Shown in pieces: positions 47,077 to 55,470 of a DNA stretch of 59,205 nucleotides. The notes under the pieces are model-generated. The model was not told where the DNA came from. It ran no database searches and saw only the letters and a program-made list of their open reading frames with translations. Source of the DNA: a virus. Position numbers and translations under genes: made by a program. The stretch spans positions 1-59,205 of the IMG/VR virus record IMGVR_UViG_3300007076_000006; one strand, given 5' to 3'. Within the stretch, counting starts at the first letter, position 1. Every line of letters starts with the position of its first letter.

Positions 47077-48014
47077 CGGGCCTCCGGAAACTCGCTCCAC
47101 TCGCGGCCGTCCAGCAGCCGGCCAGCGGCCTTCTTGCCGACGCAGTAGACCGTTGCGAACCGATGGTCGTGATGACGCCCGATACCGCGGGGCAGTTTGG
47201 GTAAGTCCTGATAGCCGCCATCCAATGAAAGCGCGCCGTGCCTTTGGTCATGCGGCGAGCCTTGCGGCGCCCACTCGCCCCATTGCTTGAAGAAGAACGG
47301 CACGCCGGCGGCCTGGCACTGGTCCCGGATCGACCTGGCCCAGTCTGGGTGCATCGGCCGGGCGTTGGGGCCGGATTCGCCGCCGACAATGACCCAGTGA
47401 AGGCCACTCCAAAACACAGAACCGCGGCAAGGCAAAGGGAACTGAACCGGCCCCAGTAAGGGCTCACACGACAGGAAACGCACCGCCGCCGGCGTCTGGA
47501 GCAGTAGCGAAATCCGCGTGTCGGCCTCCTGCTGGCGCTCGACGCTGACACCGAGCCAGACGTTGCGCGGGGGATACGCTTCCGTGCCGAGTCGCCTGCT
47601 GTTCCATGCCTTGTGGCCACGAGATCTCATGTATTCAAGCATTCGTGCGGCACGCTTCGTGAGCAGTTGAAAGATGTGGCCCCGCTGAGCATCTTCACAG
47701 GCGCCCATCGCCGCGAACACACCGTCAATGAAAGAATCCGGCACGTCCTCATGGAATAGGTCGCTCATCGAGTTGACGAACACGCGGCACGGCTGCCGCC
47801 AGTGCAGTGGCGCATCGAGCCGGTCGGGCATCAGTTGCAATTCCTTGAACGGCTTGGCGTACTGCTCCGGAACCTTCTTGCCCTCCCGGTGCGCCGCGTG
47901 CCGCATATCGTGCAGCGCGAAGGCGTAGCAATTGCGGCAGCCCTCGCTGACGCGCGTGCAGCCAACGGTGGGATTCCAGACCTTGTCGGTCCACTCGATA
48001 GCCGTGCTACTCAT
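47073..48014 (-). CDS. DUF5131 (phage Gp37/Gp68) family protein
   Basis: 313 residues. Classic start TAIEWTDKVWNPTVGCTRVS followed by EGCRNCYA, then FVNSMSDLFHEDVPDSFIDG, IFQLLTKRA, WLGVSVERQ, RFLSCEPLLGP, WVIVGGESGPNARPM and FFFKQWGEW are all family blocks (PF07505). The cysteine pattern suggests a metal or iron-sulphur site as in radical-SAM enzymes. The reaction is not established. Its TGA overlaps the next start. Confidence 0.9.
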   Translation of the reverse strand: MSSTAIEWTDKVWNPTVGCTRVSEGCRNCYAFALHDMRHAAHREGKKVPEQYAKPFKELQLMPDRLDAPLHWRQPCRVFVNSMSDLFHEDVPDSFIDGVFAAMGACEDAQRGHIFQLLTKRAARMLEYMRSRGHKAWNSRRLGTEAYPPRNVWLGVSVERQQEADTRISLLLQTPAAVRFLSCEPLLGPVQFPLPCRGSVFWSGLHWVIVGGESGPNARPMHPDWARSIRDQCQAAGVPFFFKQWGEWAPQGSPHDQRHGALSLDGGYQDLPKLPRGIGRHHDHRFATVYCVGKKAAGRLLDGREWSEFPEAR

Positions 48015-48058
48015 GCTTGCCTCCCCGATACAATCGCACGCACTTCACGCGGAGGCAG

Positions 48059-48439
48059 CTACTCCTCGCTGCCCCCCCCATTTTTCTCGGCCGCGATGCG
48101 CTTGGGCTCGCTCTTGGCCCGCGTCACACGGATCTCGTCCACCAGGTCCTGGAGCGCCTCAGCGATCTGCCGCGCGGCCGCACTGTCGCCGGCCGCCGGC
48201 GGGGCCTGTTGCTTGCCCATGACGCCGACCAGCTCGAAGTACATCTTCATGGCCTTCAAGTCGCCGGCCTGGGCCTGGCTCTTGAGCTTCTCGACCATGT
48301 CGGTCAGATCCTTTTCCTTCACCGCGCCGAACACGGCGACGGCGAGCTGCCGGCGCATGGCCTCGACCGGGTTGACCGGCGGTGTCATAGCCCGGGCATC
48401 GTCCAGTTTCAGAGGCTGATTTTTGCCGTTGGTACGCAT
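48059..48439 (-). CDS. Hypothetical protein ending in a poly-glycine tract
   Basis: 126 residues from the ATG at 48439. Helical throughout (PVEAMRRQLAVAVFGAVKEK; MVEKLKSQAQAGDLKAMKMY). The end reads EKNGGGSEE, where GGG is encoded by eight G in a row. The same AAAAATGGGGGGGGCAGCG-like DNA ends the sigma factor gene. Resembles small phage proteins beside terminase or regulator genes; not named. Confidence 0.55.
   Translation of the reverse strand: MRTNGKNQPLKLDDARAMTPPVNPVEAMRRQLAVAVFGAVKEKDLTDMVEKLKSQAQAGDLKAMKMYFELVGVMGKQQAPPAAGDSAAARQIAEALQDLVDEIRVTRAKSEPKRIAAEKNGGGSEE
48072..48079. repeat. C8 homopolymer at a gene end
   Basis: Eight C on the plus strand inside the last codons of the 48059-48439 gene. 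Its flanks (CGCTG before, ATTTTT after) match those of the tract at 49390-49397. Confidence 0.9.
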
Positions 48440-49323
48440 CGCGCTCGTTCCTCCAGGATTTGCAGGGCCCGCTGGCCCAGGTAATAAAGATCCCGACTCC
48501 TGCCCTTTCCACGCCCCGTGACGTGGGCCCCACGCTTGATCGCAGCCAACAGACCCTGGCGCATGAGCGAGGCCGTGTACGTGCCACCGGGCCCGTTGCA
48601 ACTGGCCAGCAGTGCTAGCGTGCCATTGCCGCCCATTCGGTCGGTCCGCATGCCGATCGCCGCGGCCAGCTCGAGCCGCGTCATCGGGATACCCCGCGTG
48701 GCCAGGACGTTGAGGATCTGCACCTCGCGCGGCCGAAGGTTGGCGGGCCAGCCGTTCTCGACGGCATAGCGCCGGTAAGCCTCGCTGCGAACCTCAGCTA
48801 GGTTCGCCAGGCCGGCTGTCTCGAGCTGCCGGCGGGCCCCCTCCCGCGTGCGCTCCTTGCACGTGCGGCAGCTATCCACCGCGCCGCCCGTCCGGAGCTG
48901 CGGCACGCCCAACGTTCCGCGCCACCGGCGCACCTCCTTGCGACCGAGGTTGATGGCCCGGCCGATGCACCGGTTGCAGTAGCCTTGCCGGGCCATGCGG
49001 CAGAGCGTTCGCTTGCCGGCCGGCGTGATCTTGTTCCCCTTCTTGGCCACGCCGAGGCGACGAGCCGCGTTCCAGATGGTCCGGACGGCCTTGCCCAACT
49101 CGGCCGCGATCTCCGCCGCCGGCCGCTTGCCGTAGTGCTCGCGAATATACGCCTCCTGGTCAGGACGAAGCCGATGCCGGGAGGCCAGGCCGTGGGCAGT
49201 GGCGTACGATTTGACGGCCAAGGGCGTGCGGCGGACGACGTTCGCGATCCACTGCACCGGCAGCTTGCCGTAGTGGGTGCGGACGAAGTCGATCTGCCGT
49301 TTGTGCCATCGCTGGCCGTTCAT
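48409..49323 (-). CDS. Multi-HTH DNA-binding protein
   Basis: 304 residues. Two successive helix-turn-helix units at the N-terminus (IDFVRTHYGKLPVQWIANVV; AYIREHYGKRPAAEIAAELG) resemble Myb/GcrA-like repeats. A cysteine pair CRTCKERTREG follows, then a C-terminal winged helix (ARGIPMTRLELAAAIGMRTD). It starts 16 bp downstream of dyad element copy 3. Probably a middle-gene transcription regulator. Confidence 0.65.
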   Translation of the reverse strand: MNGQRWHKRQIDFVRTHYGKLPVQWIANVVRRTPLAVKSYATAHGLASRHRLRPDQEAYIREHYGKRPAAEIAAELGKAVRTIWNAARRLGVAKKGNKITPAGKRTLCRMARQGYCNRCIGRAINLGRKEVRRWRGTLGVPQLRTGGAVDSCRTCKERTREGARRQLETAGLANLAEVRSEAYRRYAVENGWPANLRPREVQILNVLATRGIPMTRLELAAAIGMRTDRMGGNGTLALLASCNGPGGTYTASLMRQGLLAAIKRGAHVTGRGKGRSRDLYYLGQRALQILEERARCVPTAKISL

Positions 49324-49338
49324 GGATCCCCAGCCCCT

Positions 49339-49364
49339 ATTTCGCTTTTCGCGTCAATTGCGAA
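49339..49364 (-). promoter_or_regulatory. Conserved 26-bp dyad element, copy 3
   Basis: Minus strand: TTCGCAATTGACGCGAAAAG then CGAAAT, with the same arms as copies 1 and 2. It lies 16 bp upstream of the multi-HTH gene and just past the sigma factor stop. Confidence 0.65.
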
Positions 49365-49372
49365 CTAGCCGA

Positions 49373-50236
49373 TCAGATCTCCCCCGCTGCCCCCCCCATT
49401 TTTGAAGCGGCTGCGACTTCCTGGAGCCTGGCCATCGCCAGGGCTTCGATTTGCCGGATCCGCTCCTTGCTCACCCGCAGCATCCGACCGCACGCTTCGA
49501 GTGTCCGCGGCGGCCCGGTGAGGCCAAACCGAAGCTGGATAACCTGGCGGTAGCGGGGCGGCAGTCGGCGAAGCAGCGCCGCGAGGCGTGCATCCCGCTC
49601 CAAGCGCTCCGCCTCCTGGTCGGGCCCGGCGCCGTCATCGATCAGCCAGGACGATCCCGCCTCACTGTGCGAGCTGGCTTCCAGATGGGCGACGTGGGCG
49701 ACCCGTTCCCCGGCCGCCGCCAGGCGGGGATGGTTCGGCTTCTGGCCCTTTGAGACCCGGACCAGGTCGTCGCGCACGTGAAAGGGGATGGCAATGACCG
49801 AGCTGTCGCCGCGACAGACGTGCCGCATGATGACGTTGGTGGCGTAGGTCGAGAACTTCCAGCCCAGCGAGGCGTCAAAGTTGATGGCGGCCCAGCAGAG
49901 CGCCCAGTAGCCGACCGATACCGCCTCGTCCCGATCGTCGTACCAGAAGCGGATGCCGCTGCGGCGCCAGAGCTGGTTGACGGCCATGAACACAAGCCGG
50001 TAATTGTCGCCGGCGAGCTGCGCCTGCTCCGCGGTGAGCACCGGTGCCGTCGGCTCCATCGGCAAACCGCAGCATGGCGGCCAGCCGCGCTTGAGGCAGC
50101 GCGCGGTCTCGGCCGGTGGGGTTGTACGCTCGCCCTGGCAGACGCCGCAACGGAGGCGCATGGCCATCCAGGGAGCGGGGCCGCGACGGCGGCGACGAGA
50201 GCGGGGCGCATTGGCCCGGGGGAGAACACGGGTCAT
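49373..50236 (-). CDS. Phage RNA polymerase sigma-70 factor
   Basis: 287 residues from the ATG at 50236. A basic, cysteine-containing N-terminus (CGVCQGER, CCGLP) precedes region 2 (about 75-142; DDRDEAVSVGYWALCWAAIN and KFSTYATNVIMRHV). Region 4 follows (about 225-275; LPPRYRQVIQLRFGLTGPPR and LRVSKERIRQIEALAMARL). All parts needed to bind core polymerase and -10/-35 DNA are present. It would direct host polymerase to phage promoters. It ends in a G8 tract coding MGGA. Confidence 0.85.
   Translation of the reverse strand: MTRVLPRANAPRSRRRRRGPAPWMAMRLRCGVCQGERTTPPAETARCLKRGWPPCCGLPMEPTAPVLTAEQAQLAGDNYRLVFMAVNQLWRRSGIRFWYDDRDEAVSVGYWALCWAAINFDASLGWKFSTYATNVIMRHVCRGDSSVIAIPFHVRDDLVRVSKGQKPNHPRLAAAGERVAHVAHLEASSHSEAGSSWLIDDGAGPDQEAERLERDARLAALLRRLPPRYRQVIQLRFGLTGPPRTLEACGRMLRVSKERIRQIEALAMARLQEVAAASKMGGAAGEI
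49390..49397. repeat. C8 homopolymer at a gene end
   Basis: Eight C on the plus strand in the last codons of the sigma factor gene, in the same sequence context (CGCTG-C8-ATTTTT) as 48072-48079. Confidence 0.9.
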
Positions 50237-50249
50237 CGGGGAAACTCCT

Positions 50250-52886
50250 TCACTTAGCCTTGGCCGCCTTCGGCCGCGGCATGACCTTGTTCCGCACGAG
50301 CCGGGCGATGCAGTTGCCGCAGAGGTAGGCGTCCTCACCTTCCGGCACGTTGGGGTACAGGCCGCGGATGTTCGCCGGCAGCTTGCTCAGCAGCACCAGG
50401 TCCTCGTCTTCGGCGAGGCCGGGCTCCTCGGCGATCTCGCCGCCTTGAGCGCCGCAGTCCCAGCAGGAATTGTCCGACGGCAGGTCGAGCTGAAGCTGGC
50501 CTTTGATCCAGCCCATTGCCTTCTCACGCAACTCGACCGCCCGTTCGCCGCTGATTCCCTTGGGGAGCGGGATAGTGCCGCCAAGGTTGAGGACCTGGCC
50601 GACCGTGCGAAGCCCGCCGGCTGCCAGGCGGTCCATTTCCGATCTGACCGCCGGGCCCTGGCTCAGATAGAGCACGCCCAGGTCGGCCTCCAGCAGCGGC
50701 AGGCAGGCCGTGCACAGGTCCTTCGCGGGCGAGGTCCAGGAGCACGGCTGGCCCGTACGCTCGAAACAGTTGCGACAATCCTGCTCGGTACAGCCGCAGA
50801 GCTGGCACTTGCCGGAAGGCGCTTCGCCGTTCAGGTCCTTCACCATGCGGCGGAGCCGTTTCTTGACGACCGGATCTGTGGTGCGGTCGGCCTGCTGCTG
50901 AATGACATCGGCCGCGGATGCCGCAGACCACGCCTCATCGTCCTCGCCGCCATCGACCTCCTTCGAGACAGGGTGCAGCTTGCGGCGATTCGCTACCTCG
51001 CGCTTGCCGCGGCGGGGATCGGGCTCGTGGACCGGCTTCTGGTGGCCGTTGGTTTCAGCCTTGGCCGCGGCGGCGCGAAGGTCCTGGGCCGTGCGGATCT
51101 GCTTTTTGCCAGCCTTCCCGTTCGTCTTGCCGCGGGCCTTCTCCTTACGGACCTCGGATAGCACCTTCTTCCGGTCGATGCCGAGAAACTCCCAGAACGC
51201 CTTGCTCTCCTTGCCGCCGTAGTAGGCGTCGCCGTCGGCCGAGGAGCCGCCCAGTAATTCCGCCATCAGGCCGACGAGCTGCGCCGGGTCGAGGGTCAGG
51301 GCCAGCTCGGTGATCGGGCTACGGTTCTCGCCTGCGTGCCCCGTCTTCGGTTTCTCGAGCTGCCGGCGGACAACGATCAGCCGGTTGGTTTCATCCCAGC
51401 AGCGGCCGACCAGGGCGACGACGCAACGGCGCAAAAGCTGTCCGCCCTGCGAGCCGTCCATCATGCAGCCCACGCTGAGCATGTTGCTGCGAGCGATCTG
51501 CTCAGCCTTCGCCGCGGCCAGGCCCATGCACCGCCGGGCCGCTTCCTTCTTCAGGATGTCCTCGGTCCGCCGCTTGGCTTGCTCCGCCTTCCATCGCGAA
51601 TCGCTGCCGCTGCTCGAGCTGGCACGGCTGCCGATCTTCTTCCGCAGCGCCGCCTCGCCGACTTTCTTCGGGATCAGCTTGTGCAGGCCGCCCTTGGCGT
51701 CGAAGGCCAGGACGACCTGGTCGGCCAGGTCCTTCCCGACGATCTGGCCGTAGGTCCGGCTCTTGCGGTCGTCGTAGCACTTCTTGGCCAGGTCGAGGTA
51801 GGGCGCGTTGTAGCTCACCTCGCCCCACTGATCGAACAGCTTCTCGCTCTCCTTGCGGGACAGCACGGCCTTGCCGGAGTCCCTGGCCTGCGCGACCTGG
51901 CGCTTGCCCCACGCCTCGACCTTCTGCTGGTAGCACGTGGGATCCGTGCAGACGTCGGCCCGCGCGTCGGGGAACTCCGCGCGGTTGTTGCCCGTTCTTT
52001 TCGGGCAGGACGTGCAAGCGCCCGCACTCGGCAGCAGCGAGGCCTCCGCCGGGTTGAAGGGCGCCTGCTTTAGCTCGACCATGAACCGTCGCTCGATCTG
52101 GCTTTTGACGTGGCGGTACGAGGGCAGCGCGCCGTCGTTGAATCGATCTTTCTCCAGCGCCACTTTCGCCGCCTCGGCGCGGAGCTTGTCGCTGGGGACA
52201 CGGGCCACGAGGCCCGCGACGCTGACGGCCAGCTCGCCGGCCTGGACGGCTTCGCGCGCCTTCGCCGGGAGCCGGCGGAGCCGGAGCAGGTCCCGGATGT
52301 TGTTGACCGATTTGCCCACCCGCGCAGCCACCTCCTCGATCGGGACATGGTGCTCTTCGATGAGCCGGGCGTATCCCTCCGCCTTCTCGATCGGCGAGGT
52401 ATCCTCGCGCTGCTCGTTCTCGACTACCGCGATTTCGAGCATGTCGCGATCGCTTAGTTCGCGCACGATGCAGGGCACGTCGGGCTTGCCCGCCAGCGCG
52501 GCAGCGCGCCGACGCCGTTCGCCCGCGGCTACCTCGTAGGTCGCCGGGCCGATTGGCCGATCGGGCTTGCCGTTGCTGCCCCGCAGCCTTTCCTGGACCG
52601 GCCGTACCAGCAGCGGCTCCAGCACGCCCTTCGCCTTGATGCTCTCGGCCAACTCCTGGAGCTTGACCGGATCGAAGTGCTTGCGCGGGTTGCCGGCCCA
52701 GGGCTGCACCTTGTCGATCGCGATCAGCAGGAAGGGGACGCTGGGGTCGCTGTGCGTCACGTTCGGCAGGGCCGCGTTGTCGCGGCTCATCTGGATCCCA
52801 CGGACGTCCGGCGCCTGGGCCGCCGTCTCCAGCGTGACGCCGGCCGGCTTGGCCTTGGGTGAATCACTCACTGCTGCAACGCTCAT
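50250..52886 (-). CDS. Very long ParB-family protein
   Basis: 878 residues. The ParB/Srx domain is at about 50-145 (IDKVQPWAGNPRKHFDPVKL; YEVAAGERRRRAAALAG; VENEQREDTSPIEKAEGYAR), followed by the KorB/HTH region (IEEVAARVGKSVNNIRDLL). Unlike chromosomal ParB (about 300 residues), it continues for 600 residues. That part has several cysteine clusters (CTSCPKRTG; CQLCGCTEQDCRNC; CWDCGAQGG) and basic linkers. No ParA is present in the window, so it may act in replication or regulation, not partition. Confidence 0.8.
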   Translation of the reverse strand: MSVAAVSDSPKAKPAGVTLETAAQAPDVRGIQMSRDNAALPNVTHSDPSVPFLLIAIDKVQPWAGNPRKHFDPVKLQELAESIKAKGVLEPLLVRPVQERLRGSNGKPDRPIGPATYEVAAGERRRRAAALAGKPDVPCIVRELSDRDMLEIAVVENEQREDTSPIEKAEGYARLIEEHHVPIEEVAARVGKSVNNIRDLLRLRRLPAKAREAVQAGELAVSVAGLVARVPSDKLRAEAAKVALEKDRFNDGALPSYRHVKSQIERRFMVELKQAPFNPAEASLLPSAGACTSCPKRTGNNRAEFPDARADVCTDPTCYQQKVEAWGKRQVAQARDSGKAVLSRKESEKLFDQWGEVSYNAPYLDLAKKCYDDRKSRTYGQIVGKDLADQVVLAFDAKGGLHKLIPKKVGEAALRKKIGSRASSSSGSDSRWKAEQAKRRTEDILKKEAARRCMGLAAAKAEQIARSNMLSVGCMMDGSQGGQLLRRCVVALVGRCWDETNRLIVVRRQLEKPKTGHAGENRSPITELALTLDPAQLVGLMAELLGGSSADGDAYYGGKESKAFWEFLGIDRKKVLSEVRKEKARGKTNGKAGKKQIRTAQDLRAAAAKAETNGHQKPVHEPDPRRGKREVANRRKLHPVSKEVDGGEDDEAWSAASAADVIQQQADRTTDPVVKKRLRRMVKDLNGEAPSGKCQLCGCTEQDCRNCFERTGQPCSWTSPAKDLCTACLPLLEADLGVLYLSQGPAVRSEMDRLAAGGLRTVGQVLNLGGTIPLPKGISGERAVELREKAMGWIKGQLQLDLPSDNSCWDCGAQGGEIAEEPGLAEDEDLVLLSKLPANIRGLYPNVPEGEDAYLCGNCIARLVRNKVMPRPKAAKAK

Positions 52887-53208
52887 CGCTCAAAGCCTCC
52901 GAAAAGAGAATGGGGGGGGGTAGCGCGCTAACGCCGGCCGTCCGGCGGCGCCGTACGGGCAGCTCGGGGCTGGCCCGCAGCGACTTGGCCCCGCGCTTGA
53001 TCGCCACGTGGTAGCCGGCCTTTCGCAGCTTGCGGGCCGCGTTCTCCACCTTTCGTTGCTGCCCGCAAAACGTCAGCCGGACGGGCACGGTGCGCGAAAC
53101 GGGCCCGGCCACGGAGTAGAGCCAGCCGCGCCAGGCCGGCCAGTAGAGCGTGATCTGGCGCGAGCGGTCGAAGCTGGGGATCGTCGCGCGAATGATCGTG
53201 AGGCCCAT
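52864..53208 (-). CDS. Hypothetical basic protein crossing a poly-C tract
   Basis: 114 residues as read. Beta-rich start (GLTIIRATIPSFDRSRQITL), then a basic helix (VENAARKLRKAGYHVAIKRG). The frame passes through nine C (LPPPI) and ends 22 bases inside parB. One base more or less would end it at a TGA three bases before the parB ATG, a more usual arrangement. The tract may therefore vary in length or be mis-called. Confidence 0.5.
   Translation of the reverse strand: MGLTIIRATIPSFDRSRQITLYWPAWRGWLYSVAGPVSRTVPVRLTFCGQQRKVENAARKLRKAGYHVAIKRGAKSLRASPELPVRRRRTAGVSALPPPILFSEALSDERCSSE
52912..52920. repeat. G9 homopolymer at a gene end
   Basis: Nine G followed by TAGCG on the plus strand. The window-edge poly-G is followed by the same TAGCG. 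Both encode proline runs at or near the ends of minus-strand genes. Confidence 0.9.
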
Positions 53209-53214
53209 GTCGAT

Positions 53215-53421
53215 TCAGGCTGTCGCCTCGCCCGCCTCCCACGTCCGCTTGCACAGATCGCAACGCATCGGCTGATGGCCCGATCGACCCTCGGGGCCGT
53301 CATCGATCATGAAATGCACGCCGCCGGGCTGCCTACAGAAGCGACAGGGCTCGTTGGGCAGGTGGCCCCACTCGCCGGTCTCGGCGCTGTACTTGGGCGG
53401 TGAATTGCCGGGAAGCGTCAT
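53215..53421 (-). CDS. Zinc-ribbon small protein
   Basis: 68 residues from the ATG at 53421, overlapping the upstream stop (ATGA). CRFCRQPGGVHFMIDDG and MRCDLCKRTWEAGE give a four-cysteine zinc ribbon with a GVHFM histidine. Member of the small zinc protein set in the early operon. Confidence 0.65.
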   Translation of the reverse strand: MTLPGNSPPKYSAETGEWGHLPNEPCRFCRQPGGVHFMIDDGPEGRSGHQPMRCDLCKRTWEAGEATA

Positions 53422-53633
53422 TCGTCCTCCTCGAGCTGCCGCTCCAGTTCCTGGGCAATGGGCGGGTGGCTCAGATAAACTTCGATCGATTCCCGCAGAT
53501 CGGCAAAAAGCCACTCCTGGCCGAGCAGCCAGTCGAGGCACTTCAGCGGCACAGCATCCAGCGGCTGGCCCTTGTGCTTGCCGAATGGCAGCACGATCTT
53601 CTGGATCCGGTTGATGTCCGCGCTGGACGCCAT
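53418..53633 (-). CDS. DUF3820-like small protein
   Basis: 71 residues. VLPFGKHKGQPLDAVPLKCL then DWLLGQEWLFADLRESIEVY matches the DUF3820 pattern (FGKHKG..L..VP..YL.WL), also found at the C-terminus of exonuclease-X-like proteins. Probably DNA-related. Ends in an ATGA overlap with the zinc-ribbon gene. Confidence 0.75.
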   Translation of the reverse strand: MASSADINRIQKIVLPFGKHKGQPLDAVPLKCLDWLLGQEWLFADLRESIEVYLSHPPIAQELERQLEEDE

Positions 53634-53650
53634 GGCTCGGTTTCCGTGGC

Positions 53651-54415
53651 TCAGTTTTGTCGGAGCAACGCCGGTATCGGGCAGCCTTCCCAGTGGAACG
53701 ACCGCTGGGCGATCGCCATGTCCGTGACAAACCAGCCGCGGCGCGTGGGCAGCAGATCGACCGACCATGCGCCGTCGCCGGCGAAGACGACGGCCGCGCG
53801 CTCGGCCAGGGGCAAAAACTGGCGCATGTCCAGGGCATGCGCGCCGGCGACGATCTCCTCGAAATTGGCCGGCACGTCGCGCTTCGCCTCTTCGGCGAAG
53901 CGGTCCTCTGGCTTGGCCACCGGGAAGCCGTCGCGGATCGCATTGATCGGCCAGTAGGGATGCCAGCAGAGGACGTTGCCGTCCTTCACGAAGCAACGAG
54001 CTTCCGGGACGAGCGGCATGTCGCCGTACGCCGGCAGCACGCAAAGCGGCTCCGTCGGCAGCAACTCGCGCACGACCCAGACGTTCGACGGCAAGCCGAT
54101 GAAATCGACCGTCTCGGACCACTCGACCAGGCGTGCAATGTGGTTGGGGAGCGTACCCGTGGCCAGGTCGAGATAGCACGTGCGCTTCCACTGGTGCTTG
54201 CCGCTGCCCTGGCCGGTGCGGAGAAAGCACGGCGAGCCGCCTATCTTGCCGATCGCGACGTTCAGGTCGGCCAGGAAGCCGCCCCAACCAGCCGGCGTGT
54301 TGCCCTCGAGTAGCTCGATCAGGTTCACCTCGGTCCGGACGATCTCCGTGCGCGGGACCGGCAGGCCGGCGGCTTGCAGCTTGGGGAACCAGTACGACAG
54401 GCAATTGCGGTCCAT
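53651..54415 (-). CDS. ATP-grasp (R2K-like) protein
   Basis: 254 residues. CFLRTGQGSGKHQWKRTC is like the nucleotide-binding loop of phage ATP-grasp proteins. VWVVRELLPTEPLCVLPAYG, EARCFVKDGNVLCWHPYWP and GAWSVDLLPTRRGWFVTDMA follow in the order of that fold (R2K clade). The last segment supplies the Mg-binding acidic residues. Such enzymes ligate a carboxylate to an amine; the phage substrate is unknown, perhaps protein or nucleic-acid modification. Confidence 0.75.
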   Translation of the reverse strand: MDRNCLSYWFPKLQAAGLPVPRTEIVRTEVNLIELLEGNTPAGWGGFLADLNVAIGKIGGSPCFLRTGQGSGKHQWKRTCYLDLATGTLPNHIARLVEWSETVDFIGLPSNVWVVRELLPTEPLCVLPAYGDMPLVPEARCFVKDGNVLCWHPYWPINAIRDGFPVAKPEDRFAEEAKRDVPANFEEIVAGAHALDMRQFLPLAERAAVVFAGDGAWSVDLLPTRRGWFVTDMAIAQRSFHWEGCPIPALLRQN

Positions 54416-55174
54416 TTACTCGGCCTCCTCGGTGCGCTCCGTTTCGGGCGCGGCGCCCTCGATGGGCTGCGGGGGATGCGCGGCGTTCCATTTCTCCCAG
54501 AACTTGCCGAGCGCCTCCTCCAGGCCCTCAGCCGTCTTCGTGGCGATGCCGTCGATATCGGTCAGCGGTACCTCGCCGGCCCGGTAGTCCTCGAGCTGGC
54601 CGACGCTCTTGATGCCGGCCGTGGCGAGGGCGGACATGGCCCGCGACGGCAGGCCCACGTGCCACTCGGAAAAACTGTTGTCGAGATCGGCCAGCGGGAT
54701 CTCTCGCCACGGCTCCGCCGGCGGCTCGGCCTTCGCCTCGGCTGCCGGCCTCCCATCGGCGGCTGGTGCGGGCGCAGCCGTATGCTCTCTGGCGATTCCG
54801 TCGCCTTGGCTTGGGCTGGCCGCTTCTTGGGCGGCTTGCGTTCTTTGGTCTTCGCCATGGGGATACTTCCTCCGGTACTCGGCCTCGCAGTAAAGGCACA
54901 GCTCGATGAAGGCGCTGCCCGTCCAGTGTTTACCGCACGCGCAGAGCCGGTCCTGGCACTTCCAGCAGCAGCGCTTGGCGTCCAGCGGCTTGTGGCAGTG
55001 CTGGCAGCTCCGCTCGGTCGCCAGCAGCGCCAGGATCTCGGACTTGGCCGCGACGATCGCCGGCCGCAGCTCCGCGGGGATTTGGGCCCGCGGTTGCACC
55101 CACAGAGCGCTGCCCTCGGCCCAGACGGACAGGCCCCGGCGGCGCAAATCGGCTAGCAGCTCGGCGGCGCTCAT
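54416..55174 (-). CDS. TubC-docking-like, zinc-ribbon and HhH protein
   Basis: 252 residues from the ATG at 55174 (overlap with the upstream gene). Residues 1-50 (AAELLADLRRRGLSVWAEGS; LRPAIVAAKSEILALLA) match the TubC N-terminal docking fold common in planctomycete mobile genes. A zinc region follows (CQHCHKPLDAKRCCWKCQ; CACGKHW). The last 90 residues include a helix-hairpin-helix-like segment (ALATAGIKSVGQLEDYRAGE). A DNA-binding accessory of replication is likely. Confidence 0.65.
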   Translation of the reverse strand: MSAAELLADLRRRGLSVWAEGSALWVQPRAQIPAELRPAIVAAKSEILALLATERSCQHCHKPLDAKRCCWKCQDRLCACGKHWTGSAFIELCLYCEAEYRRKYPHGEDQRTQAAQEAASPSQGDGIAREHTAAPAPAADGRPAAEAKAEPPAEPWREIPLADLDNSFSEWHVGLPSRAMSALATAGIKSVGQLEDYRAGEVPLTDIDGIATKTAEGLEEALGKFWEKWNAAHPPQPIEGAAPETERTEEAE

Positions 55175-55452
55175 CCTCCCTCCCGCGGCACGTCGAAGAC
55201 GGCATGCCAGCCACGCTCGGCCAGGCGGCCCAGCTCGGTCCCCGGCGGGGCGATCGATGCCTGGATGGCACGGGCGAACCGCTCGGCGATCTTCGCCGAG
55301 GCGCCCTTGTGGCCGGGGTGGCGCAGGGCGAGCTGGAGGCTGCCCAGGACGCACCAGGCCGTCATCGGGTCCATCGTCAGCTCGACGATGGGTAGCTGAT
55401 CGAGGGCGGCGAGGGCTTGGGAGATCTGGATTGAGTCGGGGCCGTTTGGCAT
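55171..55452 (-). CDS. Hypothetical protein
   Basis: 93 residues. Helical, with PMTAWCVLGSLQLALRHPGH, a pattern I recall from short phage and planctomycete hypotheticals (MTAW.LL..LQLA.RHP). It sits between the primase-helicase and the TubC-like gene with an overlap at its stop. Confidence 0.6.
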   Translation of the reverse strand: MPNGPDSIQISQALAALDQLPIVELTMDPMTAWCVLGSLQLALRHPGHKGASAKIAERFARAIQASIAPPGTELGRLAERGWHAVFDVPREGG

Positions 55453-55470
55453 GACCAGGGCTCCTGGATG

